From: Alteraurantiacibacter buctensis
Lineage (GTDB): Bacteria; Pseudomonadota; Alphaproteobacteria; Sphingomonadales; Sphingomonadaceae
Length of the DNA: 64,000 nucleotides
Direction of reading: 5' to 3'
Assembly: GCF_009827655.1 (NCBI RefSeq)
Contig: NZ_WTYV01000008.1
Coordinates: forward strand, 79,062-143,061
The position numbers and the translations under genes are program-made. Positions 43,483-52,867 of the stretch are shown here, piece by piece. The notes beneath the pieces are model-generated. The model did no database searches and had not been told where the DNA came from. It was given only the letters and a program-made list of their open reading frames with translations. Positions within the stretch are counted from its first letter, which is position 1. Every line of letters starts with the position of its first letter.

Positions 43483-44409
43483 ATGGGCGCAGGCCATTCT
43501 CACCACGGGCATGGGCACGACCATGACCATCACCACCACCACGGCCCGCGCGATCATGGCCGCGCCTTTGCCATGGGCGTTGTGCTCAACAGCGTGTTCG
43601 TGGTGGTGGAGGCGACCTTCGGTTTCCTTTCCGGATCGATGGCGCTGGTGGCCGATGCCGGGCACAACCTCAGCGATGTCCTGTCGCTGCTGATCGCCTG
43701 GGGCGCCAGCGTGGCGGCGCGCCGGCCGGCTTCGGCGCGGTTCACCTGGGGCCTGAAAAGCTCCACCATCCTGGCGGCCCTGGCCAATGCCATGCTGCTG
43801 CTGCTGGCGCTGGGGGCGATCCTGTTCGAGACCGTTCACCGCCTGATCTGGCCGGTGGAGCCGGACGGCCTGACCATGGTGTGGGTGGCCGCCATCGGCA
43901 TCGCCATCAACACCGGCACGGCGCTGATGTTCATGGCCGGACGCAAGCATGACCTGAACGTGCGCGGGGCCTTCCTGCACATGGCCGCCGACGCGCTGGT
44001 GAGTGCGGGCGTGGTGGTGGCCGGGCTGGTGGTGCTGGCGACGGGCTGGGTGCTGGTCGATCCGCTGGTCAGCCTGGCGATCGTGGCGGTGATCGGCTGG
44101 GGTACCTGGGGGCTGTTGCACGACAGCGTGAAGCTGGGCCTCAACGCCGTGCCCGAAGGGATCGACGAGGGGGCCGTGCGCAGCCTGCTGGCGGGCCTGC
44201 CGGGGGTGGCGTCGGTGCACGACCTGCACATCTGGCCGATGAGCACCACCGAGACTGCCCTGATCGCCCACCTGCACATGCCGGACGGGCATCCTGGCGA
44301 TGACTTCCTGCACCACGCCGCGCACGAACTGGAGCACCGCTTCGGCATCGGCCACGCCACCTTGCAGGTGGAAACCGGATCGGGCGGGCATTGCGGAGGT
44401 TGTGCATGA
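43483..44409 (+). CDS. Cation diffusion facilitator (Zn2+/Co2+/Cd2+ exporter)
   Basis: A 308-aa CDF transporter with six TM helices. A His-rich N-terminal tail (HSHHGHGHDHDHHHHHGPRD, residues 5-24) suggests zinc capture. HNLSDVLSLL on TM2 and HMAADALVSAGVVV on TM5 carry the four transport-site residues (HxxxD pairs), and the C-terminal cytoplasmic domain (SVHDLHIWPMSTTETALIAH) binds regulatory metal. The ending GHCGGCA adds two cysteines. It ejects excess zinc. It overlaps the GFA gene by 4 nt (ATGA). Confidence 0.93.
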   Translation: MGAGHSHHGHGHDHDHHHHHGPRDHGRAFAMGVVLNSVFVVVEATFGFLSGSMALVADAGHNLSDVLSLLIAWGASVAARRPASARFTWGLKSSTILAALANAMLLLLALGAILFETVHRLIWPVEPDGLTMVWVAAIGIAINTGTALMFMAGRKHDLNVRGAFLHMAADALVSAGVVVAGLVVLATGWVLVDPLVSLAIVAVIGWGTWGLLHDSVKLGLNAVPEGIDEGAVRSLLAGLPGVASVHDLHIWPMSTTETALIAHLHMPDGHPGDDFLHHAAHELEHRFGIGHATLQVETGSGGHCGGCA

Positions 44410-44903
44410 CCGAAGAGACCGTGCGCGAGGGTGGCTGCGGTTGCGGCCAGGTGCGCTATCGCCTGACGGGCGAGCCGATCTTCGTCAACAACTGCCATTG
44501 CCGCCTGTGCCAGCAGCAGACCGGCTCCACCAGCGTGGTCAACCTGTTCCTGGAAGCCGGGCGGGTGGAGCTGCTGGCGGGCGCGCTGACCGAGCATACG
44601 GTGAAGGGCGGCAGCGGCGGGCCGCACGTGATCTGCCGCTGCGCCGCCTGCGGCACCGCCGTGTGGAGCGTCTATCCGCGCCTCGGCCGGCTGGGCCTGG
44701 GGGTGCGTGCGGGCACGCTGGACGAACCCGGCAGCGTCACGCCCGATGCGGTAATCTTCACCGACAGCATGATGCCGTGGGTCACCCTGCCGCAGGGCAT
44801 CCCGGCCTTTCCCGCCACCTACAACCCCTTCGAACTGCTGCCGCCTGATCGGGTTGCCCGGCTGCAGGCCATGCTGGAACGGCGCAGGGCCGGCGAGGGT
44901 TAG
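44406..44903 (+). CDS. GFA-domain (glutathione-dependent formaldehyde-activating-like) protein
   Basis: A 165-aa zinc-binding protein with cysteines paired as in the GFA family: C-G-C (11, 13), NCHCRLC (30, 32, 35) and ICRCAACG in the centre. Gfa was first described as aiding S-hydroxymethylglutathione formation, but most family members are uncharacterised and probably use the zinc in other thiol chemistry. It is translationally coupled to the zinc exporter, which may reflect zinc homeostasis (inference). Confidence 0.85.
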   Translation: MTEETVREGGCGCGQVRYRLTGEPIFVNNCHCRLCQQQTGSTSVVNLFLEAGRVELLAGALTEHTVKGGSGGPHVICRCAACGTAVWSVYPRLGRLGLGVRAGTLDEPGSVTPDAVIFTDSMMPWVTLPQGIPAFPATYNPFELLPPDRVARLQAMLERRRAGEG

Positions 44904-45006
44904 GCAGGTGACCGCCCAGTGCCCGGTGGATAAGCGCCGGTCACATATTTGTCACAACCAGCCCTTTCGCCTAGCAGCGGCAGGCAATCGAGGGGTTTGA
45001 ACGCAC

Positions 45007-46137
45007 ATGGCATTGAGGCAGATCGCCGTCCTGCCCTATCGCGCGGTGTCCGCGGCGATCGATGCACCGGTGCAGATCATGCTCGTCACCTCGCGCGGCA
45101 CGGGGCGCTGGGTGATCCCCAAGGGTAACACCGATCCCAAGCTGTCGCCCCACGCCGCCGCTGCCGTGGAGGCCGAGGAGGAGGCGGGCGTGCGCGGGGC
45201 CGCCTGCCCCGTGCCGCTGGGCACCTATCGCTATCGCAAGACGCAAGGGTCCGGCGCCACGGTGTGGGCCGATGTCGAAGTATTCCCCTTCGCCGTAACC
45301 GAGGAGCTGCCCAGGTGGAAGGAGCAGCACGAGCGCGAGCGCCGCTGGTTCACCATGGCCGAGGCGGCCGAGGCGGTGGACGAGCCGGACCTGCGCGCCC
45401 TGATCCGCAGTTTCGGCGCGCGGGAATTCCGCGCCGCCACGCAAATGTCCACCATCATCGACACGGTCGTCGACAAGACAGGGGTCAGCCTGATGTTTTC
45501 CTGGTTCCAGCGGCTGCTGCCGCAGCAGAGCGATTTCTTCGACCAGTTCGAGCGCCACGCCGCCACGCTGGTGGCCGGGGCCGATGCCCTGGCCCGGCTG
45601 GCGCAGGGCGGGCCGGGCCAGGATGGCCACATCCGCGAGATCAACGAGCGCGAGCACGATGCCGACCAGATCATCCGCGAGGTGCTGCAGAGCGTTCGCC
45701 GCAGCTTCCTGCTGCCGTTCGACCGCTCGGCCATCACCAGCCTGATCGCCAGCATGGACGATGCGATCGACGAGATGCAGGCCACCGCCGGGGCGGTGGA
45801 GCTGTACGGGATCGACGGGTTCGAGCCGGAAATGCGCGACATGGCAGCGATCATCGTCGACGCCGCGCGGCTGACCGCGGAGGCCATCCCCCTGCTGCGC
45901 CGCGTGGCCGATAACGGCGTGCGGCTGCACGAGCTGACCGAGCGGATCGTGCGCATGGAGGGCCACGCCGACGAGATCCATTCCGCCGGCCTCAAGCGCA
46001 TCTTCAAGGACGTGGGGCCGAAAGACCCCTTACGCTTCGTGGTGCTGCAGGAGATGTTCAAGCGGCTGGAGCGGGTGGTTGACCGGTTCGAGGACGTGGC
46101 CAACGAGATCGACGGTCTCGTGATCGACCACTCCTGA
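45007..46137 (+). CDS. Nudix-DUF47 (PhoU-like) fusion protein
   Basis: A 376-aa single open frame joining two normally separate proteins. Residues 1-145 form a Nudix domain of the short diphosphoinositol-phosphohydrolase type; its box (GNTDPKLSPHAAAAV, then EAEEEAGV) keeps the EAEEEAG half but has Leu for the first Glu and Val for the Arg. From Met163 (FSWFQRLLPQQ) the rest is a DUF47/PhoU-like helical domain, the usual accessory of Pit phosphate permeases. The pit gene follows 16 nt downstream. A CAGGGG motif before ATG 45493 could permit a separate DUF47 product. It probably regulates phosphate uptake; a true fusion versus two nested products is unresolved. Confidence 0.8.
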   Translation: MALRQIAVLPYRAVSAAIDAPVQIMLVTSRGTGRWVIPKGNTDPKLSPHAAAAVEAEEEAGVRGAACPVPLGTYRYRKTQGSGATVWADVEVFPFAVTEELPRWKEQHERERRWFTMAEAAEAVDEPDLRALIRSFGAREFRAATQMSTIIDTVVDKTGVSLMFSWFQRLLPQQSDFFDQFERHAATLVAGADALARLAQGGPGQDGHIREINEREHDADQIIREVLQSVRRSFLLPFDRSAITSLIASMDDAIDEMQATAGAVELYGIDGFEPEMRDMAAIIVDAARLTAEAIPLLRRVADNGVRLHELTERIVRMEGHADEIHSAGLKRIFKDVGPKDPLRFVVLQEMFKRLERVVDRFEDVANEIDGLVIDHS

Positions 46138-46153
46138 CGCGGGCCTGCCAGCG

Positions 46154-47155
46154 ATGGACACCACGCTTGCCATGCCGCTGCTGATCGGGCTGATCGCCCT
46201 GGCGCTGGCGTTCGACTTCCTCAACGGCCTGCACGATGCCGCCAACGCCATCGCCACGGTGGTGGCCACGCGGCTGCTCTCGCCGTTCAACGCGGTGCTG
46301 TTTGCCGCCGTGGGCAACTTTGCCGCCTACTGGTTCGTGGGCCTGCACGTGGCCGAGACGGTGGGCAAGGGCATCGTCGACAAGGACATCGTCACTCCGG
46401 CCGTGGTCTTCGGCGCGCTGATCGGGGCGATGTTCTGGAACGTGGTCACCTGGCTCAAAGGCATCCCGTCCAGCTCCAGCCACGCGCTGATCGGCGGGCT
46501 GCTGGGGGCGGGTATCACCCACGCCAGCTTCGGCGCGGTGGAGAGCGAGGGAACGATCAAGACCATCGTGGCGATCTTCCTGTCGCCGATGATCGGCTTT
46601 TTCCTGGCGATGAGCCTGATGCTGCTGACCAGCTGGCTGTTCAGGGGCATGGGGCCGCGCCCGGCCAACAGCACGTTCAAGGTGCTGCACCTGGTTTCCT
46701 CGGGGGCCTATGCCATCAGCCACGGCGGCAACGATGCCCAGAAGACGATGGGGATCATCACCGTGCTGCTTTATTCCACCGGCCACCTGCAGGGGGAATT
46801 CCACGTGCCGGGCTGGGTGGTGCTGAGCTGCTATGCCGCGATTGCGCTGGGCACCCTGTCCGGCGGGTGGAAGATCATCAAGACGATGGGCAACAAGCTG
46901 ACCAAGCTGAACCACCATTCCGGCTTCTGCGCCAGCACGGCGGGTTCGGTGGTGGTGTTCGGGGCCAGCGCGATGGGCATTCCCATCTCCACCACCCACG
47001 CGATCACCGGCAGCGTGGTGGGCACCGGCGCGGCGCGGCGGGCCAGTGCGGTGCGCTGGAGCGTTGCCAGCCGCGTGATCGTGGCCTGGTTCATCACCAT
47101 TCCCGCCAGCGGGATCGTGGGCGCGCTGGCCTACCTGCTGACGCGTCTGTTCTGA
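46154..47155 (+). CDS. pit: Inorganic phosphate transporter, Pit family
   Basis: A 333-aa, roughly ten-TM permease built from two inverted repeats. The twin PiT signatures are FDFLNGLHDAANAIATVV and ISHGGNDAQKTMGIITVL, with SSSSHALIGGL and STTHAITGSV as the second motif of each half. It takes up metal-phosphate complexes with protons. The DUF47-containing protein encoded just upstream is the typical partner. The coding end is followed by about 490 nt without a gene. Confidence 0.94.
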   Translation: MDTTLAMPLLIGLIALALAFDFLNGLHDAANAIATVVATRLLSPFNAVLFAAVGNFAAYWFVGLHVAETVGKGIVDKDIVTPAVVFGALIGAMFWNVVTWLKGIPSSSSHALIGGLLGAGITHASFGAVESEGTIKTIVAIFLSPMIGFFLAMSLMLLTSWLFRGMGPRPANSTFKVLHLVSSGAYAISHGGNDAQKTMGIITVLLYSTGHLQGEFHVPGWVVLSCYAAIALGTLSGGWKIIKTMGNKLTKLNHHSGFCASTAGSVVVFGASAMGIPISTTHAITGSVVGTGAARRASAVRWSVASRVIVAWFITIPASGIVGALAYLLTRLF

Positions 47156-47267
47156 GGGGAATGCGCCCGTGGCCCGGCCAGCCTTTGGCTGCCGGGGTGG
47201 ACGGGGAGAGCAAATGACCGGCGCGGGGTTGCCGCATTCTGTGCCCGGACTCGACGACGCTTTTGGG

Positions 47268-47507
47268 TAGTTTAGGTACTCAGCATTCGCGTCGAGATTT
47301 GTTGCCGCCGGCCCGCGGCCATCCTCCAGCTATTGACGCGACGGAGGGCAGCACTCGCGTGGCGGCCATGCCTGGTGCGAACGTTCGACATAATGCCGGG
47401 ACGCCCGCGCCGGTCATTTCCTCCGCATTCCGAAGAACCGGAGGATGGCCCATCCGCTGCACCGGCCGGATACTGCGGACGCGAATCGGGCTGCACTAAA
47501 TTAGGTG
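47268..47507. repeat. Imperfect long inverted repeat in the pit-clpX gap
   Basis: The 495-nt gap from 47156 to 47650 has no supported gene. Between 47268 and 47507 its halves are partly complementary around a centre near 47383: ATTCGCGTC (47285-47293) with GACGCGAAT (47478-47486), GGCCATCCTCC (47317-47327) with GGAGGATGGCC (47440-47450), and a central CGAACGTTCG palindrome (47378-47387). Such a large dyad suggests a miniature element or a structured RNA. No flanking target duplication is obvious. Base composition is more mixed than in the neighbouring genes. Confidence 0.6.
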
Positions 47508-47529
47508 CTGTAGGAAAGTGATTTCTGCA

Positions 47530-47640
47530 AAAGCCCTCTCCCCTTGGGAGAGGGTTGGGTGAGGGTGTGCCAACGCAAGCGGCGCTTAAGCCTGCTCACC
47601 CGCCCCCCGACCCCTCCCTCAAGGGAGGGTGAGGGGAGGG
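47530..47640. repeat. Paired intergenic palindromes downstream of clpX
   Basis: CCCTCTCCC-CTT-GGGAGAGGG (47534-47554) followed by TTGGGTGAGGG, and a similar unit in opposite orientation, CCCTCCCT-CA-AGGGAGGG (47612-47629) followed by TGAGGGG. This head-to-head pair is the type of short intergenic palindromic repeat common in sphingomonads. It may also terminate clpX transcription. Confidence 0.65.
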
Positions 47641-47650
47641 AGAAGGACGC

Positions 47651-48919
47651 TTACGCCGCCTCTTCCTTCTTGGCCTTCTTGCCTTCCATCACGCGGACCG
47701 GTTCCTTGCGTCCGTGGACCACGTCGGCATCCACAACTACTTCGGTCACGTCGTCCAGGCTGGGCAGGTCAAACATGGTGTCGAGCAGCAGTGCCTCCAC
47801 GATGGAGCGCAAGCCGCGCGCGCCGGTCTTGCGCTTGATGGCCTTCTTGGCGATCTCCTGCAGGGCCTCGTCGGTGAAGGTCAGGGCAACATCTTCCAGC
47901 TCGAACAGCTTGGCATACTGCTTGACCAGCGCGTTCTTCGGCTCCTTCAGGATCGTCACCAGCGCTTCTACGTCCAGGTCGTGCAGGGTGGCGATCACCG
48001 GCAGGCGGCCGACGAATTCGGGGATCAGGCCGAACTTGAGCAGATCCTCCGGCTCGCACTTCTCCAGCATCGCGCCGATCCGCGCCTTGCTGGGGTCCGA
48101 AACGTTGGCGCCGAAGCCGATGCTGCGCTTCTGCAGCCGGTCAGCGATAACCTTTTCCAGGCCCGCGAACGCACCGCCGCAGATGAACAGGATGTTGGTG
48201 GTGTCGACCTGCAGGAATTCCTGCTGCGGATGCTTGCGGCCGCCCTGCGGCGGCACGGATGCCGTGGTCCCTTCCATCAGCTTGAGCAGCGCCTGCTGCA
48301 CGCCTTCGCCCGAAACGTCACGGGTGATGGAGGGATTTTCCGCCTTGCGGGTGATCTTGTCGATCTCGTCGATGTAGACGATGCCCTGCTGGGCCTTCTC
48401 GACGTTGTAGTCGGAGGCTTGGAGCAGCTTGAGGATGATGTTCTCCACGTCCTCGCCCACGTAACCGGCTTCGGTCAGCGTGGTGGCATCGGCCATGGTG
48501 AAAGGCACGTCAAAGGTGCGGGCCAGCGTCTGCGCCAGCAGCGTCTTGCCGCTGCCGGTGGGGCCCACCAGCAGGATGTTGCTCTTGGCCAGTTCAACAT
48601 CGTTGCCCTTGCCGGAGTGCTTCAGCCGCTTGTAGTGGTTGTGCACGGCGACGGACAGCACGCGCTTGGCGCGTTCCTGGCCGATCACGTAATCGTTCAG
48701 CGTCTCGCAGATTTCGCGCGGGGTGGCGATCTCGCCATCCTTGCGGCCGCCGATGGCGCCCTTGGTTTCCTCGCGAATGATGTCGTTGCACAGCTCCACG
48801 CATTCATCGCAGATGAACACGGTAGGACCGGCGATCAGCTTGCGCACCTCGTGCTGCGACTTGCCGCAGAAGCTGCAGTAAAGGGTGCTCTTGCTATCGG
48901 TTCCGCTCAACTTGGTCAT
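47651..48919 (-). CDS. clpX: ATP-dependent protease ATPase subunit ClpX
   Basis: A 422-aa AAA+ unfoldase. The N-terminal zinc domain has Cys15, Cys18, Cys37 and Cys40 (YCSFCGK, ICDEC). GPTGSGKT (119-126) is Walker A and [11 protein letters not shown]alker B; the sensor and pore loops ([18 protein letters not shown]) follow, and [10 protein letters not shown] is the IGF-loop region neighbour that docks to ClpP. The C-terminus has a short Lys-rich tail ([10 protein letters not shown]). The clpP gene lies upstream on the same strand, the common clpP-clpX order. In alphaproteobacteria ClpXP degrades CtrA. Confidence 0.97.
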   Translation of the reverse strand: MTKLSGTDSKSTLYCSFCGKSQHEVRKLIAGPTVFICDECVELCNDIIREETKGAIGGRKDGEIATPREICETLNDYVIGQERAKRVLSVAVHNHYKRLKHSGKGNDVELAKSNILLVGPTGSGKTLLAQTLARTFDVPFTMADATTLTEAGYVGEDVENIILKLLQASDYNVEKAQQGIVYIDEIDKITRKAENPSITRDVSGEGVQQALLKLMEGTTASVPPQGGRKHPQQEFLQVDTTNILFICGGAFAGLEKVIADRLQKRSIGFGANVSDPSKARIGAMLEKCEPEDLLKFGLIPEFVGRLPVIATLHDLDVEALVTILKEPKNALVKQYAKLFELEDVALTFTDEALQEIAKKAIKRKTGARGLRSIVEALLLDTMFDLPSLDDVTEVVVDADVVHGRKEPVRVMEGKKAKKEEAA

Positions 48920-49089
48920 GGTCCCTATCTGTGCCGGGGCACTGTGCCAGAATGCTGTAGTCACGTCCGCAGACGCGTAGAGTCGACAGGGCCCAATGTA
49001 AGCCCGTGCCGCGTAATATCAATCTTGAGGTACCCTAGCATCCCCGGCTTGCCCTAGGCTGAAGGAGCAAGGTTGCCAAAATGCTACAA

Positions 49090-49125
49090 CCGGCCCCCCG
49101 TTGGTTTACGCCTGCGGGGGGCCGG
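49090..49125 (-). terminator. Hairpin after clpP
   Basis: CCGGCCCCCC and GGGGGGCCGG form a perfect 10-bp stem over a 16-nt loop just beyond the clpP stop. Read on the minus strand it is followed by TTGTAGCATTTTGG. It may attenuate rather than fully stop transcription into clpX. Confidence 0.55.
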
Positions 49126-49133
49126 GAACAGGG

Positions 49134-49817
49134 TTATTCCGGTGCACCGCCGCTGCCGGTGGCCTCGTCGTGTGCCTCGCCCTTGGGCCGGTGGGCGAAC
49201 ACGGCATCGACCAGGCCGAAGGCCTTGGCCTCGTCCGCTTCCAGGAAGGTATCGCGGTCCATCGCCTTCTCGATCACGTCCAGCGGCTGGCCGGTGTACT
49301 TGGTGTAAAGGTCGTTCATCCGGGCGCGGATGCGCAGGATTTCCTTGGCCTGGATCTCGATATCGCTGGCCATGCCGCGCGCGCCGCCGCTGGGCTGGTG
49401 GATCATGATGCGGGCATTGGGCAGGGCCACGCGCATCCCCGGCTCACCCGCAGCCAGCAGGAAGCTGCCCATCGATGCCGCCTGGCCGATGCACACGGTG
49501 CGCACCTTGGGCTTGATGTACTGCATGGTGTCGTGGATCGCCATGCCGGCCGTCACCACGCCGCCCGGGCTGTTGATGTACATCGAGATGTCCTGGCTGT
49601 TCTCGCTTTCCAGGAACAGGAGCTGGGCCACGATCAGGCTGGCCATGTTGTCTTCCACCCCGCCGGTGACGAACACGATCCGTTCGCGCAGCAGGCGGCT
49701 GAAGATGTCGAAGCTGCGCTCGCCCCGGCTGGTCGATTCCACCACCACCGGCACCAGGGCACCGGTTACGGGATCGATGTTGAAACGGTCACGATTGTCG
49801 CCGAACAGGTCGAGCAT
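49134..49817 (-). CDS. clpP: ATP-dependent Clp protease proteolytic subunit ClpP
   Basis: A 227-aa serine protease. The catalytic triad is Ser115 (GQAASMGS), His140 (MIHQPSGG) and Asp189 (AMDRDTF). The N-terminal propeptide-like stretch and [20 protein letters not shown] handle loop are present. The C-terminal tail is unusually long and polar ([20 protein letters not shown]). It forms the barrel that ClpX feeds. Its promoter lies in the 218-nt gap shared with the divergent TonB-dependent receptor gene. Confidence 0.97.
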   Translation of the reverse strand: MLDLFGDNRDRFNIDPVTGALVPVVVESTSRGERSFDIFSRLLRERIVFVTGGVEDNMASLIVAQLLFLESENSQDISMYINSPGGVVTAGMAIHDTMQYIKPKVRTVCIGQAASMGSFLLAAGEPGMRVALPNARIMIHQPSGGARGMASDIEIQAKEILRIRARMNDLYTKYTGQPLDVIEKAMDRDTFLEADEAKAFGLVDAVFAHRPKGEAHDEATGSGGAPE

Positions 49818-50035
49818 TGAATTCCCCTCGAGGTAGGTTTGCGCCAGCCTATGTCGCGCGCCGGGCGGCGATGTTCAAGGGGGGCAGGGCCGGCCTGCAC
49901 GGCTTCCTCCACCGAAAAACGGTTCGTCGATGGCAATTGCCCCCGCGTCGATTGTCACGGGTGGCGGGCAGCACGGGGCCTATGGCTGCCCTCCGACTAC
50001 ACATGTCGACAAACAGGATGAGGGGATTACCGTAT

Positions 50036-52138
50036 ATGCGCCAGGCCATGTGGCTTGTTTCGGCTGCCGTGGGGGCGGGCCTTGTCATGGCGCCTGCCGC
50101 AGCGCAGGAAGACACCACCGCTGCTGATCCGGCGCTGATCGCCGCCGAGGCCGCCGAGCTTGTCGTGACCGCCTATACCGTGGCCGATTTTGCCCGCTTC
50201 AACCCGCGCAACGCGCTGGACATGGTCAATCGCGTGCCCGGATTCACCATTCGCGGCGAGGACGGCCAGCGCGGGCTGGGCCAGGCCACGGCCAACGTGC
50301 TGATCGATGGCGCGCGGGTGTCCAGCAAGTCGGAAAACCTGTTCGACCGCCTGCGCCGCCTGAGCACTGACCGGGTGGAGCGGATCGAGATCGTCGACGG
50401 GGCCACGCTGGGCATTCCGGGCCTGTCGGGCCAGGTGGCCAACGTGATCACGAAGCCCGGCGGGGTCAGCGGCCGGTTCGAATACCGCGCCAGCATGCGC
50501 CCGCGTTATGCCCCGCCCAGCTATGTTGGCGGTGAGGTGTCGCTGTCCGGCTCCCGCCCCGGGCTGGGCGGCAATCTTGAATGGAGCCTGGCCTACGGCC
50601 ACGGCACCGGGCGCGGCGGGGCGGGCGGCCCGCGCGCGACCATCGAGGACGCGACAGGCACAATTACCGAGAACCGCGACGTGCGGCTGTTCTTCCGCGG
50701 CGAGTTTCCGCGCCTGTCGGGCCGCGTGGGCTGGACGGGGCCGGACGGCGTGGCGGCCAACCTCAACGCGGTCTACGGCCGCCACTACGAGCGTTTCTCC
50801 GATGACGAGCTGCGCGACCTGGTGACCGGCCCGGACCTGTTCCGCAATTTTGACAACCGCGACCGGGGCTACAACTACGAGGTCGGTGGCGACCTGACCC
50901 TGCCGCTGGCGGGCGGCAGCCTGAAGCTGGTGGGGCAGGAGCGGTTCAACCACAATTTTGGCCGGGCCGACAGTGTGCTGGACTTTGCCAATGGCGATCC
51001 CGACGCGGGCAGCCGCTTCACCGCCACCACCAGGTCCGGGGAGCGGATCGGCCGGGCAGAATATAGCTGGACCATGCTGGGCGGCGGCTGGCAGGTGGAT
51101 GGCGAGGCCGCCTTCAACCGCCTGCGGCAGAGCGCCGCGCTGTTCGTGCTCACGCCCTCGGGCTCGCTCGATCCCGTGCCCTTTCCCGATGCCACCGGCG
51201 GGGTGACCGAGGACCGCTACGAGGTGATCGCCAGCCACAACCGGCAACTGGCCACCGGCTTCACCCTGCAGGCCAGCGGCGGGGCGGAGTTCTCCACCCT
51301 GGCGCAGACCGGGGCGAACGGCCTCACCCGCCGGTTCCAGCGGCCCAAGGGCAGCCTGTCGCTGGCCTGGACCCCGCACCAGGGCACCGACCTGTCGCTG
51401 AAGGTGGCGCGCACCGTGGGCCAGCTCTCGTTCGGCGATTTCCTCGCCAGCGTCTCGCTCGCCCGCGACAACGAGAATGCCGGCAACGTCCAGCTCGTCC
51501 CCCCGCAAAGCTGGGAGGCGGACCTGGAACTGAGCGAGAGCCTGGGCCCCTGGGGCTCCACCCGGCTGAAGCTCTATGGCCGCCGGATCGAAGACCTGAT
51601 CGAGATCATCCCCGTGGCCGGCGGGCTGGAGACCAACGGCAACGTGCCGCGCGCCTCGATCCTGGGGCTGGAATGGACCAGCACACTGGAACTGGCCCGC
51701 ATCGGCTTCAACGGCGCGCGGCTGGAAAGCACTGTCAACCACAACACCAGCCGCCTGCGCGATCCGCTGACCGGCGAGCGGCGCCAGATCAGCGGGGACA
51801 ACGATACCTATATCGAGGTCAGTTTGCGGCACGATGTGCCCGGCAGCCAGTGGGCCTGGGGACTGGGGGCGCAGTACAACCACAACCGGCCGTTCTACCG
51901 CACGGGCGAGGTGAGCAAGGACTGGGAAGGGCCGGTCTACACTTTCGGCTTCATCGAGCACAAGAACGTGCTGGGCATGACCGCCAACCTCAACGTGTTC
52001 AACCTCACCAACGGGCGCGCGCTGTACTATCGCAACGTCTTTGCCGGCTATCGCGACCGCAGCCCGCTGCTGTTCACCGAACGGCGCAACCTGGGCGTGC
52101 AGCCGATCGTGCAGTTCAGCCTGAAGGGCGATTTCTGA
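50036..52138 (+). CDS. TonB-dependent outer-membrane receptor, copy 1
   Basis: A 700-aa precursor with a signal peptide (VSAAVGAGLVMAPAAAQ). A plug domain follows (FNPRNALDMVNRVPGFTIRG near residue 50, VERIEIVDGATLGIPGLSGQ, VANVITKPGG) and then a 22-strand barrel ending in LKGDF with C-terminal Phe. I chose ATG 50036 after GAGGGG; upstream in-frame ATGs exist. It is paralogous to the receptor at 54692 (same plug phrasing and similar C-terminus) and sits opposite a MarR-type gene, with an exported amidase gene between the pair. The substrate is unknown; with no FecI/FecR next door it is probably not a siderophore sensor. Confidence 0.9.
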   Translation: MRQAMWLVSAAVGAGLVMAPAAAQEDTTAADPALIAAEAAELVVTAYTVADFARFNPRNALDMVNRVPGFTIRGEDGQRGLGQATANVLIDGARVSSKSENLFDRLRRLSTDRVERIEIVDGATLGIPGLSGQVANVITKPGGVSGRFEYRASMRPRYAPPSYVGGEVSLSGSRPGLGGNLEWSLAYGHGTGRGGAGGPRATIEDATGTITENRDVRLFFRGEFPRLSGRVGWTGPDGVAANLNAVYGRHYERFSDDELRDLVTGPDLFRNFDNRDRGYNYEVGGDLTLPLAGGSLKLVGQERFNHNFGRADSVLDFANGDPDAGSRFTATTRSGERIGRAEYSWTMLGGGWQVDGEAAFNRLRQSAALFVLTPSGSLDPVPFPDATGGVTEDRYEVIASHNRQLATGFTLQASGGAEFSTLAQTGANGLTRRFQRPKGSLSLAWTPHQGTDLSLKVARTVGQLSFGDFLASVSLARDNENAGNVQLVPPQSWEADLELSESLGPWGSTRLKLYGRRIEDLIEIIPVAGGLETNGNVPRASILGLEWTSTLELARIGFNGARLESTVNHNTSRLRDPLTGERRQISGDNDTYIEVSLRHDVPGSQWAWGLGAQYNHNRPFYRTGEVSKDWEGPVYTFGFIEHKNVLGMTANLNVFNLTNGRALYYRNVFAGYRDRSPLLFTERRNLGVQPIVQFSLKGDF

Positions 52139-52153
52139 GCGAGGGGGCGGCTT

Positions 52154-52660
52154 TCAGTACTGCTCAAGGTAGTTGCCCATGCTCATCACCCCCAGTTCGG
52201 TCAGGCTGACGAAGGTCACCCGCTTGTCCGTCTCGGACTGGCTGCGCTGGACATATCCTGTCTCCTCCAGTAGCGCGATGTAACGCAGCGCGGTGGAGGT
52301 GGGCACCTGCGAGGCGATGCACAGGCTGGTGGTGGAGACCTTGGCCCCGCCGGCATATTGCACGAACAGGTCCAGCATCATGTCCCACGCCGGCTCGCCC
52401 AGCAGGTTGGTGCTGACGTAATCGCGGCGACGGGCGCGCTGGGTGCTGATCACCCGGGCTTTCATCGCCAGGTTCACCGAGTTGCGCTCTATCCGGGCAA
52501 GCGAGGAAGGCCAGCGGTAGATCGACCGAACGTTGGAAGGTTGCCAGTTCTGGTCGATCGAATCCGCCAGCCGCAGCAGCATGGCGGCAAGGTCGCGCAT
52601 GGCTTCCGGCTTCCACTCGGTGGCCAGCCGGTCGATGATCTCCTGTCGGCTTGACGACAT
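52154..52660 (-). CDS. MarR-type winged-helix regulator
   Basis: A 168-aa protein. The winged helix covers about residues 85-160: VSTTSLCIASQVPTSTALRY is the HTH and YVQRSQSETDKRVTFVSLTE the wing. An N-terminal helical extension (EIIDRLATEWKPEAMRDLAA) is longer than in MarR. It is convergent with the first receptor and divergent from the amidase gene; the divergent gap contains a dyad, so control of the amidase and second receptor is likely (inference). The start at 52660 is chosen over an upstream ATG ten codons earlier. Confidence 0.8.
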   Translation of the reverse strand: MSSSRQEIIDRLATEWKPEAMRDLAAMLLRLADSIDQNWQPSNVRSIYRWPSSLARIERNSVNLAMKARVISTQRARRRDYVSTNLLGEPAWDMMLDLFVQYAGGAKVSTTSLCIASQVPTSTALRYIALLEETGYVQRSQSETDKRVTFVSLTELGVMSMGNYLEQY

Positions 52661-52867
52661 ATGCCCCACGCGTTCTTCTCCACTGTCCAAGAGTGTTTCC
52701 CGAAGCGCACCGCTGTTCTAGTTATGCCTGACAATACTCAGGAAAAGGCCGTGCCTGTCAAACGGGTCGCAGGATCGATACGTGCCCTAACCGTCGCTTT
52801 TCAGGACATTTTTTGTAACGGGACTTCGCATTGTAGGAAAATTCCTATGCCTGAGGCGGGATGAATG

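Noticed and set aside
45007..45492. Reading the Nudix part as a separate gene with its own stop
   Set aside because: There is no stop codon or frameshift before the DUF47 domain; the open frame is continuous, so I report it as one gene with a possible internal start.
47714..49057. Plus-strand open frame over clpX
   Set aside because: It is the complement of a highly conserved clpX gene and has no family match of its own.
50027..51961. Long open frame antisense to TonB receptor 1
   Set aside because: It arises from codon bias in the GC-rich coding strand; it has no signal peptide, no ribosome site and a His/Arg/Gly-rich composition typical of antisense frames, while the other strand encodes a clear receptor.
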